From assembly GCA_941918925.1 (NCBI GenBank), contig OW799236.1, positions 84,346,213 through 84,410,212 on the forward strand: 64,000 nucleotides of DNA. The letters are read 5' to 3'. Every line of letters starts with the position of its first letter. Position 1 is the first letter of the stretch. Both the position numbers and the translations under genes were made by a program. The notes below the pieces were generated by a model. It searched no databases. It saw only the letters and a list, made by a program, of their open reading frames with translations, and was not told where the DNA came from. Source of the stretch: Phyto melanocephala (Eukaryota > Arthropoda > Insecta > Diptera > Rhinophoridae). Positions 55,247-64,000 of this stretch are shown here, piece by piece.

Positions 55247-56746
55247 ATGAATCAAGATAAGAAAGAAGTAAAAGTTACGGTGCAGAGCCTAATAAACTCA
55301 GTACCGGCGGCTAATGGTGGTGAGCAAGCAGGCCCCGAGTCGTCGTCATCAAATGACTGTAAGGAAACAATTTCGGAGGTGGGCAACTTGGCTTCCGTTA
55401 TTGATAAAGCATCAAGAAGAATAGAGAACGAGGGATCGGATCCAAGGGTGAGCTTTAAGCATCCCCAGCCACACAAGACAGGCGAGGATTCCGACACCTC
55501 TGACTCAAATATAGAAGATGCTGACACTACGGTGTTATGCACAAAGGATACCTCTGAGGTAGATAAAATGGTTGAGGAAGTAAGCGCAAGCATTGCCAAA
55601 CTCACCACAGACAAAATAAGAACTCTCTCCGGAGCGCAGCAAAGGAAGACTGCCAAAAAGAAACAGAGAGTAAATAAGAAAGGTCAGCGGGATGTCCCTA
55701 AAGAGAAAGACTCATCTACACCCATTTCTACCGAAAAGGGTAAGAGGATTCGATCTCCGGAGGAACAGAACACCGTTGGCAATACTAAGAAGAAAAAAAG
55801 TTACCAGCAGGGAAGTAAAACGGTTAGCATTTCCCAACTCCCGAAAGAAGACCCTCCGGCCAATCTGAAAGGAGAAGGTAATGAACCAATAGCTTCAACC
55901 TCAAAACAGGCGAAAGCGGTAGCTAAAAATATAGGTGATGGTGAAACAGCCGGAAAAAAAACCCCACCATCACGTAAAAGAAAGCCGGAAGAAAAATCGG
56001 CTAAGGAGCAACCCACGTATGCGAAAGTGGCCAGAAGGAAGATGACAGAGGAGCTATGCTATGCTGTTATCGACTCCAATAGCGCATCGGGCAAAATTCC
56101 AATGGCACATCAGAAGGAAGTAGAGAATGCTATAAATGAGAGGATTGTGCAGTATGTCCTGGAAGCAGATGATAATGCTCCACAGATCCATATAGATAGC
56201 TGTAGGTTCGCCAGGGAAGTACTGTTTCTGCAACTAGAATCAGACACCTGCGCACATGTTATGAAAGACCTAGTGGGAGGCATACCAGCCCCATGGGAGG
56301 GTGGCAAACTTGCCATGGTGAAAAAAGCCGATATCCCATCCCTAACCAAGGTTTCATTTTTCGTTAAAGGTTGGGGCAGCAAACTTGATAGCAAGGCCAT
56401 GCTTAGGATCATTGGCAAGCAAAATAGAGGTCTGGAAGTAGACAAATGGGAGGTTTTCCATCGTGAGGAAACTGACGATGGCACCCTGGTAGTTGCAGGA
56501 GTGGATAAACCCTCCATGTCTTACCTCGAGGAGCAAAAAGGGAAGGTGTACTTCGCGAGTACAACTATTTTCTTCAAAGTTGGTAAGACGCCCATTGGTT
56601 GGACACATAATCCAACGGAGAAGAAAGACCCTGACGAAGAAGCAAAGGAGGCCAAAGAGGATGAAGGCCACCCCGTGCCAATGAAGAGGGAGGAGTTGGA
56701 GATAACTCAATCCCAAGAAGAATCTCTTTTAGCCGAACAACAATGA
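55247..56746 (+). CDS. LINE ORF1 protein with DUF4780-like domain
   Basis: 499 residues. The N-terminal ~260 residues are low-complexity, Lys/Glu/Ser-rich and basic (KKKQRVNKKGQ, RKRKPEEKS), fit for RNA binding. The C-terminal ~200 residues (from about QKEVENAINERIVQYVLEAD, with VSFFVKGWGSKLDSKAMLRI and GVDKPSMSYLEEQKGKVYFA) match the DUF4780-type domain of insect LINE ORF1 proteins. There is no CCHC zinc knuckle, unlike many Jockey or I-type ORF1 proteins. Its TGA stop overlaps the ORF2 start as ATGA at 56743-56746. Function: presumably RNA chaperone and particle protein for the LINE RNA. Confidence 0.85.
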   Translation: MNQDKKEVKVTVQSLINSVPAANGGEQAGPESSSSNDCKETISEVGNLASVIDKASRRIENEGSDPRVSFKHPQPHKTGEDSDTSDSNIEDADTTVLCTKDTSEVDKMVEEVSASIAKLTTDKIRTLSGAQQRKTAKKKQRVNKKGQRDVPKEKDSSTPISTEKGKRIRSPEEQNTVGNTKKKKSYQQGSKTVSISQLPKEDPPANLKGEGNEPIASTSKQAKAVAKNIGDGETAGKKTPPSRKRKPEEKSAKEQPTYAKVARRKMTEELCYAVIDSNSASGKIPMAHQKEVENAINERIVQYVLEADDNAPQIHIDSCRFAREVLFLQLESDTCAHVMKDLVGGIPAPWEGGKLAMVKKADIPSLTKVSFFVKGWGSKLDSKAMLRIIGKQNRGLEVDKWEVFHREETDDGTLVVAGVDKPSMSYLEEQKGKVYFASTTIFFKVGKTPIGWTHNPTEKKDPDEEAKEAKEDEGHPVPMKREELEITQSQEESLLAEQQ

Positions 56747-59700
56747 TACTGCTCTTGCAGATCAATCTCCATCGAAGCAGAACGGCTACACAAGCTTTGA
56801 TGGAAAATATAACTAAAGGTAAGGTACACATAGTTCTCATTCAGGAACCCTGGACTGTTAAAGACAGAGTTACTGGATTGAATGAGTGTGATTACCAATT
56901 ATTTTATACTAAAACTGGGTCTCGACCCAGAACATGTATACTTTGTCATAAGGGATTAAATTTTCTTTTTTCCCCAGATTTATCTACAGCGGACGCCACT
57001 ACCTTAATACATGGCTCACGCAATTTAATGCTGGCATCGGTGTACCAACCTTCTGATGCTCCGACACTACCACCAACGTCGGATTTAAGAAGTATGATAA
57101 CATCGGCAAGGAGAACAGGTAGGAATATTTTAATAGGTTGTGATGCGAACTCGCATCACCTCTCTTGGGGCAGCACGAACTGTAACAGGAGAGGAGACGC
57201 CCTATGGGAATTCCTAAATGCTAATAACTTATTTACCCTTAACTCAGGTAATAAACCTACATTTATTAACAGAATTAGGGAAGAGGTAATTGATGTGACT
57301 ATATGTTCAGAAAATTTAATTGATGAAATTTGCGATTGGCACGTATCTGATATGCACTCTTATTCGGACCATCGCTATATTTTTATGACCTTAACTCATC
57401 CGCCACCGGAACCGGTGACTTTTAGGAATAAGGCCAGGACGGACTGGCCAAATTTTAGGTTAAGTCTTCAACATAAACTCGAAAATTATCCAGAACCGGA
57501 TGAAAATCTGGACACGATAGATTCGATGGTGGGAAGACTGACTGCCGATTTTAGGGAAACTTTTGAGGAGCATTGTACACTCCGACAAAGGCGAACCCCA
57601 AGGGAAAAGCCCTGGATGACAGGTGAACTGATTAATCTCAGGAAAGAAACCCGAAGGCTATTTAACAGAGCCTATCGAAAGAAACAATCAGTATACTGGG
57701 ACGATTACAGTGAGAAGCTCAGAATATACAACAAAGCAATAAGAATCGCCAAACGCAGATCCTGGAGGCTTTTTTGCAATCAGGTGGACAGCGTGAATGA
57801 CGCTTCTAGAATTAAGAAATTCCTATCGAAAACCCACACCCAACCGGAAACCCTCGTTGACTCGAACGGGAAAAGGTCGGAGACGATGGAGGAGACGCTA
57901 GGAATACTGATAGAGGCACACTTCCAAACGGAAATGGCGGATGACGGAGAAATTCCACACCCCCATGACGGTAGTGCCACGACGGACATAATTATAACCA
58001 CAAAGATGGTAAGAGAGGCGGTAAATAGTTTCTTGCCATATAAGGCACCAGGGCCGGACGGTATTTTTCCGGCTCTCCTACAAAGAAGCATTGACCTAAT
58101 CGACATAAGGCTGGCGAATATTTTTACTACTTGCCTGAAATATGCGTATACCCCAGTGGAATGGAGGGAGGCGAGAGTCGTTTTCATACCTAAACCAGGG
58201 AGGGAAAATTACGCAAATCCTAAAGCTTATAGACCCATAAGCTTAACATCATTCTTATTGAAAACCATGGAGCGTATCGTCGATGGAATGGTCAGAAGAC
58301 GATTACCAGGCGATTCAATGAGATTTGGACAACATGCCTATATCAAGGGCAGATCTACAGAGACTGCTCTTCAGGAGGTTGTTTATCATATAGAGAGATC
58401 CTTCGACCTGGGTGTGTATACCATGGGCGTATTCATAGACATAGAAGGAGCTTTCAATAACGTAATGACCTCGAGTCTTATCGGTTCCTTGGAAAACTTA
58501 GGGTTAAGCCATGTCTTAATTGCATGGATTAGCAATATGTTAAGGAACAGATGGATAAATTGTGAGGCAAATGGAGTAAGAAGAAGGGACAAAGTATGTC
58601 GAGGAACTCCGCAGGGAGGTATTTTATCTCCATTAATATGGGTAACTACCATACATAGTCTACTGAGGATTCTATCGAACGAGGGATTCAAGCCTATCTG
58701 TTACGCAGATGATGTTGCGATACTGATCAGGGGGACGAATCCAAATTCTTTATGTATGAGAGCAATGGAGGCTTTGAATATATCATATAACTGGGCGAAG
58801 GAGCGAGGGCTCAATGTCAACCCGGAAAAGACTGAAATCTGTTTGTTTACGAGAAAGAGGAAGATACCGGTGCATAGCTATCCCATCTTTCGGAATAAGA
58901 CAATTAAGATTGATAAAAAGGTCAAATACCTAGGAATAGTACTTGATTGGAGACTATCCTGGAAGGACCACATTCAATGTAAAGTGGAGAGAGCTCAAAG
59001 AATATGGGCCCTCTGCAGAAGAGTGATTGGCTCAAAATGGGGCTTAAGCCCAAGGATGATACATTGGCTATATACGAGTGTACTGCGGCCTACAATTACG
59101 TACGCTTCGTTAGTATGGTGGACATCCTTAGAGAAGAAGGTGAATATAAAACCTCTTCAAAAGATTCAGAGACAGTGCTGCATTAGTATTTGCGGCGCCA
59201 TGAGGACCACATCGACAATGGCCATTGAGAATATATTATCCATTTGGCCTATTGAGATACAGGTAAAATATGAAGCGGCCTTAGCTGCCACAAGATTAAT
59301 GGCAATAGATGAGTGGCTTATAAGAGAACATAAGACCAGATACCAAAGAATAACGGATATCTTACCGATAGGAAATATTACAGAATTAACATGTGATAAA
59401 ATCCCGATGAGATATGAGAATATTAACTGCATCACCATTATACCGGAAGAGGGAGAATGGGATGAGATAATCAGGATGGGAAACACCCACGGAATCGATC
59501 TTTATACAGACGGTTCAAAGATTGGTGACCAAACTGGAATGGGCTTATACGACATAAGCCGAAATAGAGGCAAATACTTCCGTCTACCAGATCACAACAC
59601 TATTTTTCAGGCTGAGATCATGGCGATTACGGAAGGAATTAAATGGATAAAGGAAACGAATAGCGAAACTCCGATTCGTATCTTTACGGATAGCCAATCA

Positions 59701-60321
59701 GTGATTAAGACATTGAGAAAGGAGAAAGTTGAATCCCGGAACGTTTTGCAATGCAAGAGTGAGATAAACTCATATGCAAATTGTGAACATCTGGAGATAA
59801 TATGGATACCAAGCCATCACGGGCTGATCGGAAACGAGAAAGCCGACAAATTATCCAAAATGGGAGCTCTTTTGAGTACTATAACTTTGGAGAACGCCAA
59901 ACCCCTTAAACGATTTAAGGATGAACTTAAACGTTGGGCAATGGAGGAACATGTCAGAAAATGGCAAAGCACTGATGTCGGTAAGGTGACAAGAACACTC
60001 TGGGGTGACCCAAATCTTGGGAAGTCAAAGGAGATTTTGAGACTAAGTAGACCTACACTTAGGAAATTAACCGGTGTAATTACAGGTCATACGGAGTTGA
60101 GAACTCATTTAGCACGCATGGGATTATCTGAGGAGACGACATGTAGAGCTTGTGAGGAAGAGGATGAGACCCTGGTACACTACCTCTGTCATTGTCCTGC
60201 GTTTGGGCATATTAGACGCGAAAATTTTACAGTAGATAATATGCCGAACTTGGAATACCTGGGGAACTCGAACTGGAGATCCATAAGGCGTTACATTGAG
60301 GGGACTGGTTTCTTGGACTAG
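56743..60321 (+). CDS. LINE ORF2: AP-type endonuclease, reverse transcriptase, RNase H
   Basis: 1192 residues, no interruption. Apurinic-type endonuclease about 1-225: LQINLHRSRTATQALM, IQEPW (Glu), LIGCDANSHHLSWGS, SDHRYIF (Asp-His). Reverse transcriptase about 415-720: YKAPGPDGIFPALLQ, YRPISLTSFLLKTMER, FIDIEGAFNNV, GTPQGGILSP, CYADDVAIL with YADD at about 653-656. RNase H about 917-1040 with the catalytic series DGSK, AEI, TDSQS and NEKAD. C-terminal zinc knuckle CRACEEEDETLVHYLCHC about 1135-1152. This domain order, with RNase H, and the sequence style fit the LOA clade (relatives such as Bilbo or Lian), a family-level judgement. All catalytic residues I can identify are present. Confidence 0.93.
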   Translation: MILLLQINLHRSRTATQALMENITKGKVHIVLIQEPWTVKDRVTGLNECDYQLFYTKTGSRPRTCILCHKGLNFLFSPDLSTADATTLIHGSRNLMLASVYQPSDAPTLPPTSDLRSMITSARRTGRNILIGCDANSHHLSWGSTNCNRRGDALWEFLNANNLFTLNSGNKPTFINRIREEVIDVTICSENLIDEICDWHVSDMHSYSDHRYIFMTLTHPPPEPVTFRNKARTDWPNFRLSLQHKLENYPEPDENLDTIDSMVGRLTADFRETFEEHCTLRQRRTPREKPWMTGELINLRKETRRLFNRAYRKKQSVYWDDYSEKLRIYNKAIRIAKRRSWRLFCNQVDSVNDASRIKKFLSKTHTQPETLVDSNGKRSETMEETLGILIEAHFQTEMADDGEIPHPHDGSATTDIIITTKMVREAVNSFLPYKAPGPDGIFPALLQRSIDLIDIRLANIFTTCLKYAYTPVEWREARVVFIPKPGRENYANPKAYRPISLTSFLLKTMERIVDGMVRRRLPGDSMRFGQHAYIKGRSTETALQEVVYHIERSFDLGVYTMGVFIDIEGAFNNVMTSSLIGSLENLGLSHVLIAWISNMLRNRWINCEANGVRRRDKVCRGTPQGGILSPLIWVTTIHSLLRILSNEGFKPICYADDVAILIRGTNPNSLCMRAMEALNISYNWAKERGLNVNPEKTEICLFTRKRKIPVHSYPIFRNKTIKIDKKVKYLGIVLDWRLSWKDHIQCKVERAQRIWALCRRVIGSKWGLSPRMIHWLYTSVLRPTITYASLVWWTSLEKKVNIKPLQKIQRQCCISICGAMRTTSTMAIENILSIWPIEIQVKYEAALAATRLMAIDEWLIREHKTRYQRITDILPIGNITELTCDKIPMRYENINCITIIPEEGEWDEIIRMGNTHGIDLYTDGSKIGDQTGMGLYDISRNRGKYFRLPDHNTIFQAEIMAITEGIKWIKETNSETPIRIFTDSQSVIKTLRKEKVESRNVLQCKSEINSYANCEHLEIIWIPSHHGLIGNEKADKLSKMGALLSTITLENAKPLKRFKDELKRWAMEEHVRKWQSTDVGKVTRTLWGDPNLGKSKEILRLSRPTLRKLTGVITGHTELRTHLARMGLSEETTCRACEEEDETLVHYLCHCPAFGHIRRENFTVDNMPNLEYLGNSNWRSIRRYIEGTGFLD

Positions 60322-60632
60322 TCCGATATTTATGGGAAATTATGTTTATGGTTTTTTGTTTGGGAATTCCGTTTTCCACATGGAGCGCACAACATGCCAA
60401 CTGGGCATAGGTGTATACCTGTCATGGGTTTGGGCTTTTATACCCCTCCTTTTCAACCCAACCTAACCTAACCCTACGTAAATTTATAATTTTACAATGG
60501 GATGTTTTTTTATATGTATGTACGTATTTCATATTGGATGAATGGTGATACAAACTACTGTTATTGCATGACTACACGTTGTGAAGGGTATATAAGATTC
60601 GGCACGGCTGAATATATAGCGCTTTTTTTGTG

Positions 60633-60727
60633 TACATACATATGTATATGTCTAATTATCTTTATAATTATTTTATCCGCTTAAAAACATCCCATTGTAA
60701 AATTATAAATAGATTTTATGTATGTAC
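60633..60727. other. Short spacer with a duplicated type A centre piece
   Basis: AAACATCCCATTGTAAAATT near 60686 repeats the type A centre (compare 12900 and 60480). No gene. Confidence 0.35.
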
Positions 60728-61555
60728 TAGCCCGGTGTGCTTCGCCACCCCCATCGTAATGAAATAAAAATTTTATAGTTCAAAAATATATTTATTTTGC
60801 AGGTGTCATGCCTACTATTACTAAAACAACAATTTCTTATTCAAATAATCATATAGACGTCAAAGTGTCTCTTGCAAAATTTGGGTACTCTAACTATTAT
60901 CGCTTCCCAGATATACGAATTTTTGTATTTAATTCATACGACAGGTGCCACGCCCACTAGTACTAAAGCATCCATTTTAAATAAAAAAAATAGTCTTATA
61001 GATGTCAAAGCTTCTCGTGCAAAATTTGGGTACTCTAACTGTTATCGCTTCCTGAATATACAAATTTTAGTATTCAATTGCTATGAGAGCTGCCACGCCC
61101 ACTATTTCTAATGTACCCATTTGTTTCAGAAATGTTTATTTGGGTGTCAAAGTTGCTCTTGCAAAACTTTAGTACTCTAATCGATATCTTTTTCTAAATA
61201 TACGAAATTTAGTATTTAATTCATGTGGCCACGCCTGCGATTGAAAGTCCGCCTATTTTTTACCCAAATGTTCGTGTGGATGTCAAAGTTTACCGTACTT
61301 AATTTGAAGACTCTAGCTGCATTAACTTTCGTGATATATAATATTTAATACTTATTATTTAATAGGGCGTGACACCCCGCCCAATTACAATTTCAAACCA
61401 AAGTATAGCCTATAGTTTCTTCCTGACATACAGAAAGATTCTGTTAAAATTTCAAGGAAATCGGTGCAGCCGTTTAACCGTCTATAAAGCACAAACAAAC
61501 ATACAAACACACAAACATACAAACACACATTGATTTTTATATATATAGATAGATG
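60728..61555 (+). repeat. Unclassified dispersed repeat (CTAGCCCGGTGTGCTTCGCC start)
   Basis: The start ACTAGCCCGGTGTGCTTCGCC and the end AAATCGGTGCAGCCGTTTAA followed by CAAACAAACATACAAACACA have the same style as 12319-13830. Inside, modules of about 120-150 bp repeat, with GTCAAAGTTGCTCTTGCAAA-like starts and GCCACGCCCACT blocks (60949, 61094, 61230). Non-coding; class unknown. Confidence 0.5.
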
Positions 61556-61639
61556 TACATATGCACGTTTAAAAATAATAAAAGTTTTTTTGTCTTAACT
61601 GGAATTTGAACCTACGTTTATCCAGTTTCTATTTGTGTA

Positions 61640-61920
61640 AAAAGACGAGGTGGTTTAGGTTTTCTCATCATATCTCAGTTTTCTGATTTTTCTGCTCCCG
61701 AATATTTCTGATATTTTGGTACCAAACACGGGTCTTGAAAATGTCTGCGGGCTTAAAAAGCATATACACGGACAGACGGACCGTGCTTTATTAACTCCCC
61801 CTTTCATAAGCCTTCATAAAATATATACTTTATGGGGTCGGAAATGAAAATTGTAGAAATTTCAAAAGGAATGACAAACCTATATATACTCTTACACTCA
61901 CTGTGAAGGGTACAAAAAGA
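61640..61920 (+). mobile_element. Mini-me-like element end
   Basis: GACGAGGTGGTTTAGGTTTT, CCGAATATTTCTGATATTTT, CACGGACAGACGGACC, TATATACTTTATGGGGTCGG and TGTGAAGGGTACAAAAAG correspond to the GACG-bearing end of the type A family (compare 13200-13515). The rest of the element is missing or unrecognisable. Confidence 0.6.
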
Positions 61921-64000
61921 TGAACCCATTTCGATATTTTTGATTCATTTAAATTCGCTAGATATTTCAAAAAGTAATATTTCTGATATATTCGCGTTAA
62001 AAAAGACACTAATTTCCAGTTTACTGAAATTTTGTAACTACAAAATATTTTCTTTTGTTACTGTTTTTCTTTAACAATAACAACAGTAGAGTTCAATAAA
62101 TTCGATTCTTATCGCATTGCTCATACTAAATCACATGCAAAACATTTGAACTTGAAATGAAAAAAATTATAGTATAAAAGTCATAAGTATACAGATGTAC
62201 TTATATATAAATACATATGTTTAGATTGAACTTTTGCCATATTTTGGCAAAGCTCAACTATGAATGAAACAAATCGAATATATAATAGACAGACGTCAAT
62301 GCAAAGGGGTACATTTAAACGAACAGACGGATGGGACGGGTAATACAAAAGAAATCAAAAACTTGTTACTACTACTTTTTGTTAAGCTTCTTTTTTATGG
62401 CAGATACATATGTACATACATACATACATATGTATATACATATGTATATACATATGTATGCATATACATTTGTAGCGTATGCAAAACCAAAATTAAAATA
62501 CTAAAATATTTTGTTTATGACAAACGATTGACAAATTGACATTTTTCAAATAAATAATGCTAAAAATGAATTTCAAAACCAAAAACAATTTGTGATTTCT
62601 AAAAATTGATGGATCATTTAAAATCAGAAATAATGCTTTTGAAAGCAGTTTGTTTAATAGAAAATAGAAGTTAAAAAAAAAATTCAAAAAGTTTAACTCC
62701 TTAACGTAAACTGTATAATTGCGGGCTTAATGCCAAACAGTATCGTTTTCAAAATGTTTAAAGTTGTATGCTTTCAAAGAAAGTTTTTTTTTTTTTGGTT
62801 AAAATGTATTTAGTATGCATTTGGTGTATGTAAGTTTTTGTTGTAGTTGTTGTCATCTGTATGTGTTACTACGTTCCTTAATTGTACGTGTTGGCGTTTA
62901 GTTTACGTTTGCTGCTTAAGTCTTTTGTTTTGTATTGAAAACTGCACTCACTACTTCTAAATATTTCTGTGTATGTATGTGTGTGTATGACTGTTGTGTT
63001 ACAATTTCTATTATTTATTATTATTGTTTTTCATGTACTCAATACGTTTGTTATACATATGTTCTACTAATTGTAAAGAATTACCTTGTGTTAAATTTTT
63101 AATAATTTTAATTTATTAATTGGGGTGTTGCTTTATTTTTGTTGTTGTTGTGGTTGCAGTAGTTGTACAAGTAGCTACAATAATTATTGATGTCGTTAGA
63201 AATGTAACAAATATTCTTTGTATGGCTGTAGACATTTAGATTGGAGCGGTGGCAATGTATTAAATTTATGTTTTTTTGATTATTTGGGAGTTTAAAAAAA
63301 TATTTCACTCTTTGTTGTTTAAAATATTAGCAATAAATATGAATTCAGTAGACAATTTGTTAGCTGATTTTTTAGAGAAATTAAATGTATATGAAAAATA
63401 ATAAAATGAATTCATTTCTAATTGCGGATGTTTAGGCTATAAGAATTATTTTTGATTTTGATGTTTTTATTTTTATTTTCTATGAATTTAGAGAAAATTT
63501 GCAATACTTTTTTGATTGTTATATGTTAAAAGATACCAAACCTAATCTATAATTAACTATGGAAAATGATATTTCTACCCTCAATATAACCACTCAACCA
63601 TGAAACAGCACATTGTTCTTAATTATTCAATACAATTATTTGAAGACACCATCAACAAATCATTTTTATTATAAATAATCTCATTATGTGTGTACTAAAG
63701 TTAAAAAAATCTACCATTAGTTGTGTAGAAAGATATCCAAAAACAACTTCCGAATTATTTTGTAGTTTGGGTGTGGAGACAAATATTTATTCATTAGATA
63801 TTTTTGTGTTAGTCAAGAAAATCTTCTTTTTTTGTGTATTCAAGAAATGTTAATTAATAAATTAGAAACAAACAAACTTTAGTAGTTGCAAAGATTAGCA
63901 AAAACACATTTTTTAAAAAAATTATTAAAAAATTAGTGCATAAATTTTTAAATAATGGAAAAATCAATCAAAATGCAGATTAAGTAATAGGAAGTTTAAA
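61921..64000. other. AT-rich sequence with microsatellites, no gene
   Basis: A TATG/CATA microsatellite at about 62404-62470 (CATACATACATACATATGTA) and several TTG-rich runs near 63140. No supported gene, RNA gene or transposon. Confidence 0.45.

Larger units (their letters stand above)
54996..60474 (+). mobile_element. Intact LOA-clade non-LTR retrotransposon (LINE)
   Basis: 5479 bp: 5' UTR 54996-55246 (G-rich, GTGTGGAGTCG start), ORF1 55247-56746, ORF2 56743-60321, 3' UTR 60322-60474 ending CAACCCAACCTAACCTAACC. Flanked by the 10-bp duplication TACGTAAATT (54986-54995 and 60475-60484). It is not 5'-truncated as far as can be judged and both ORFs are open, so it may be active. It inserted into the AT-rich centre of a type A mini-me-like repeat. 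Confidence 0.9.
52250..60632. mobile_element. Mini-me-like type A element split by two nested insertions
   Basis: Pieces 52250-52735, 54904-54995 and 60475-60632 line up, in order, with the uninterrupted type A copy at 12775-13515 read in reverse. First come GGGTATATATAGGTTTGTCA and GACCCCATAAAGTATATATT, then GTCY repeats, ACCACGACCACCTCGATTTT and an AT-rich centre. Last come TTTATAATTTTACAATGGGATG and AAGGGTATATAAGATTCGGC. The gaps hold a type B element (52736-54903) and the LOA LINE (54996-60474). Confidence 0.6.

Noticed and set aside
55252..56840. Minus-strand open frames of 80-135 codons across the LINE
   Set aside because: Shadows of ORF1 and ORF2, with no independent similarity.

Overview
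The window is nuclear DNA of a higher fly. It is very AT-rich, the coding exons are spliced with GT..AG introns, and the three cellular genes all have clear dipteran relatives. The repeats (BEL/Pao, LOA-clade and R1-clade LINEs, mini-me/DINE-1-like elements with GTCY microsatellites, Tc1/mariner and hAT debris) point to a calyptrate fly such as a blowfly or muscid. That last step is inference. Only about 3.5 kb is cellular coding sequence; most of the rest is transposable-element material of different ages.

Layout. 1-455: 3' end of a decayed RNase H-bearing LINE. 1098-3642 (+): last two coding exons of a CSRNP/Axud1-type nuclear factor whose 5' part lies outside the window. 3643-9700: its 3' UTR, then AT-rich spacer with a cluster of short palindromic MITEs. 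9715-10640: dead Tc1/mariner-type transposase. 11174-21708 (-): a complete four-exon dihydrodiol dehydrogenase (DHDH-like, GFO/IDH/MocA family). Its 9.4-kb first intron holds a very young BEL/Pao retroelement (14139-20808) in the opposite orientation. 22276-23929: a degraded hAT element with an 8-bp target duplication. 25411-28285: a non-autonomous hAT element, itself host to other insertions, ending 37 bp before the start codon of a mitochondrial mTERF-family gene (28323-29253, +). 29858-47314: a transposon graveyard (mariner, R1-like LINE, SINEs, MITEs, LOA-like pseudogene, mini-me copies). 48660-60632: a nested block of mini-me-like elements with an intact LOA-clade LINE (54996-60474) in its centre. 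60700-64000: more repeat debris and AT-rich DNA with no recognisable gene.

The cellular genes do not form a pathway together. Axud1 is a nuclear transcription regulator, DHDH a cytosolic oxidoreductase and the mTERF protein a mitochondrial nucleic-acid-binding factor. The main interest lies in the mobile elements. The BEL/Pao copy has nearly identical LTRs and one long open frame, yet has lost reverse transcriptase and RNase H and carries an envelope-like domain fused after integrase. The LOA LINE is intact and shares its 3' tail with tRNA-derived SINEs in the same window. The order of several nested insertions can be read from duplicated target sites and from empty-site copies present in the window.
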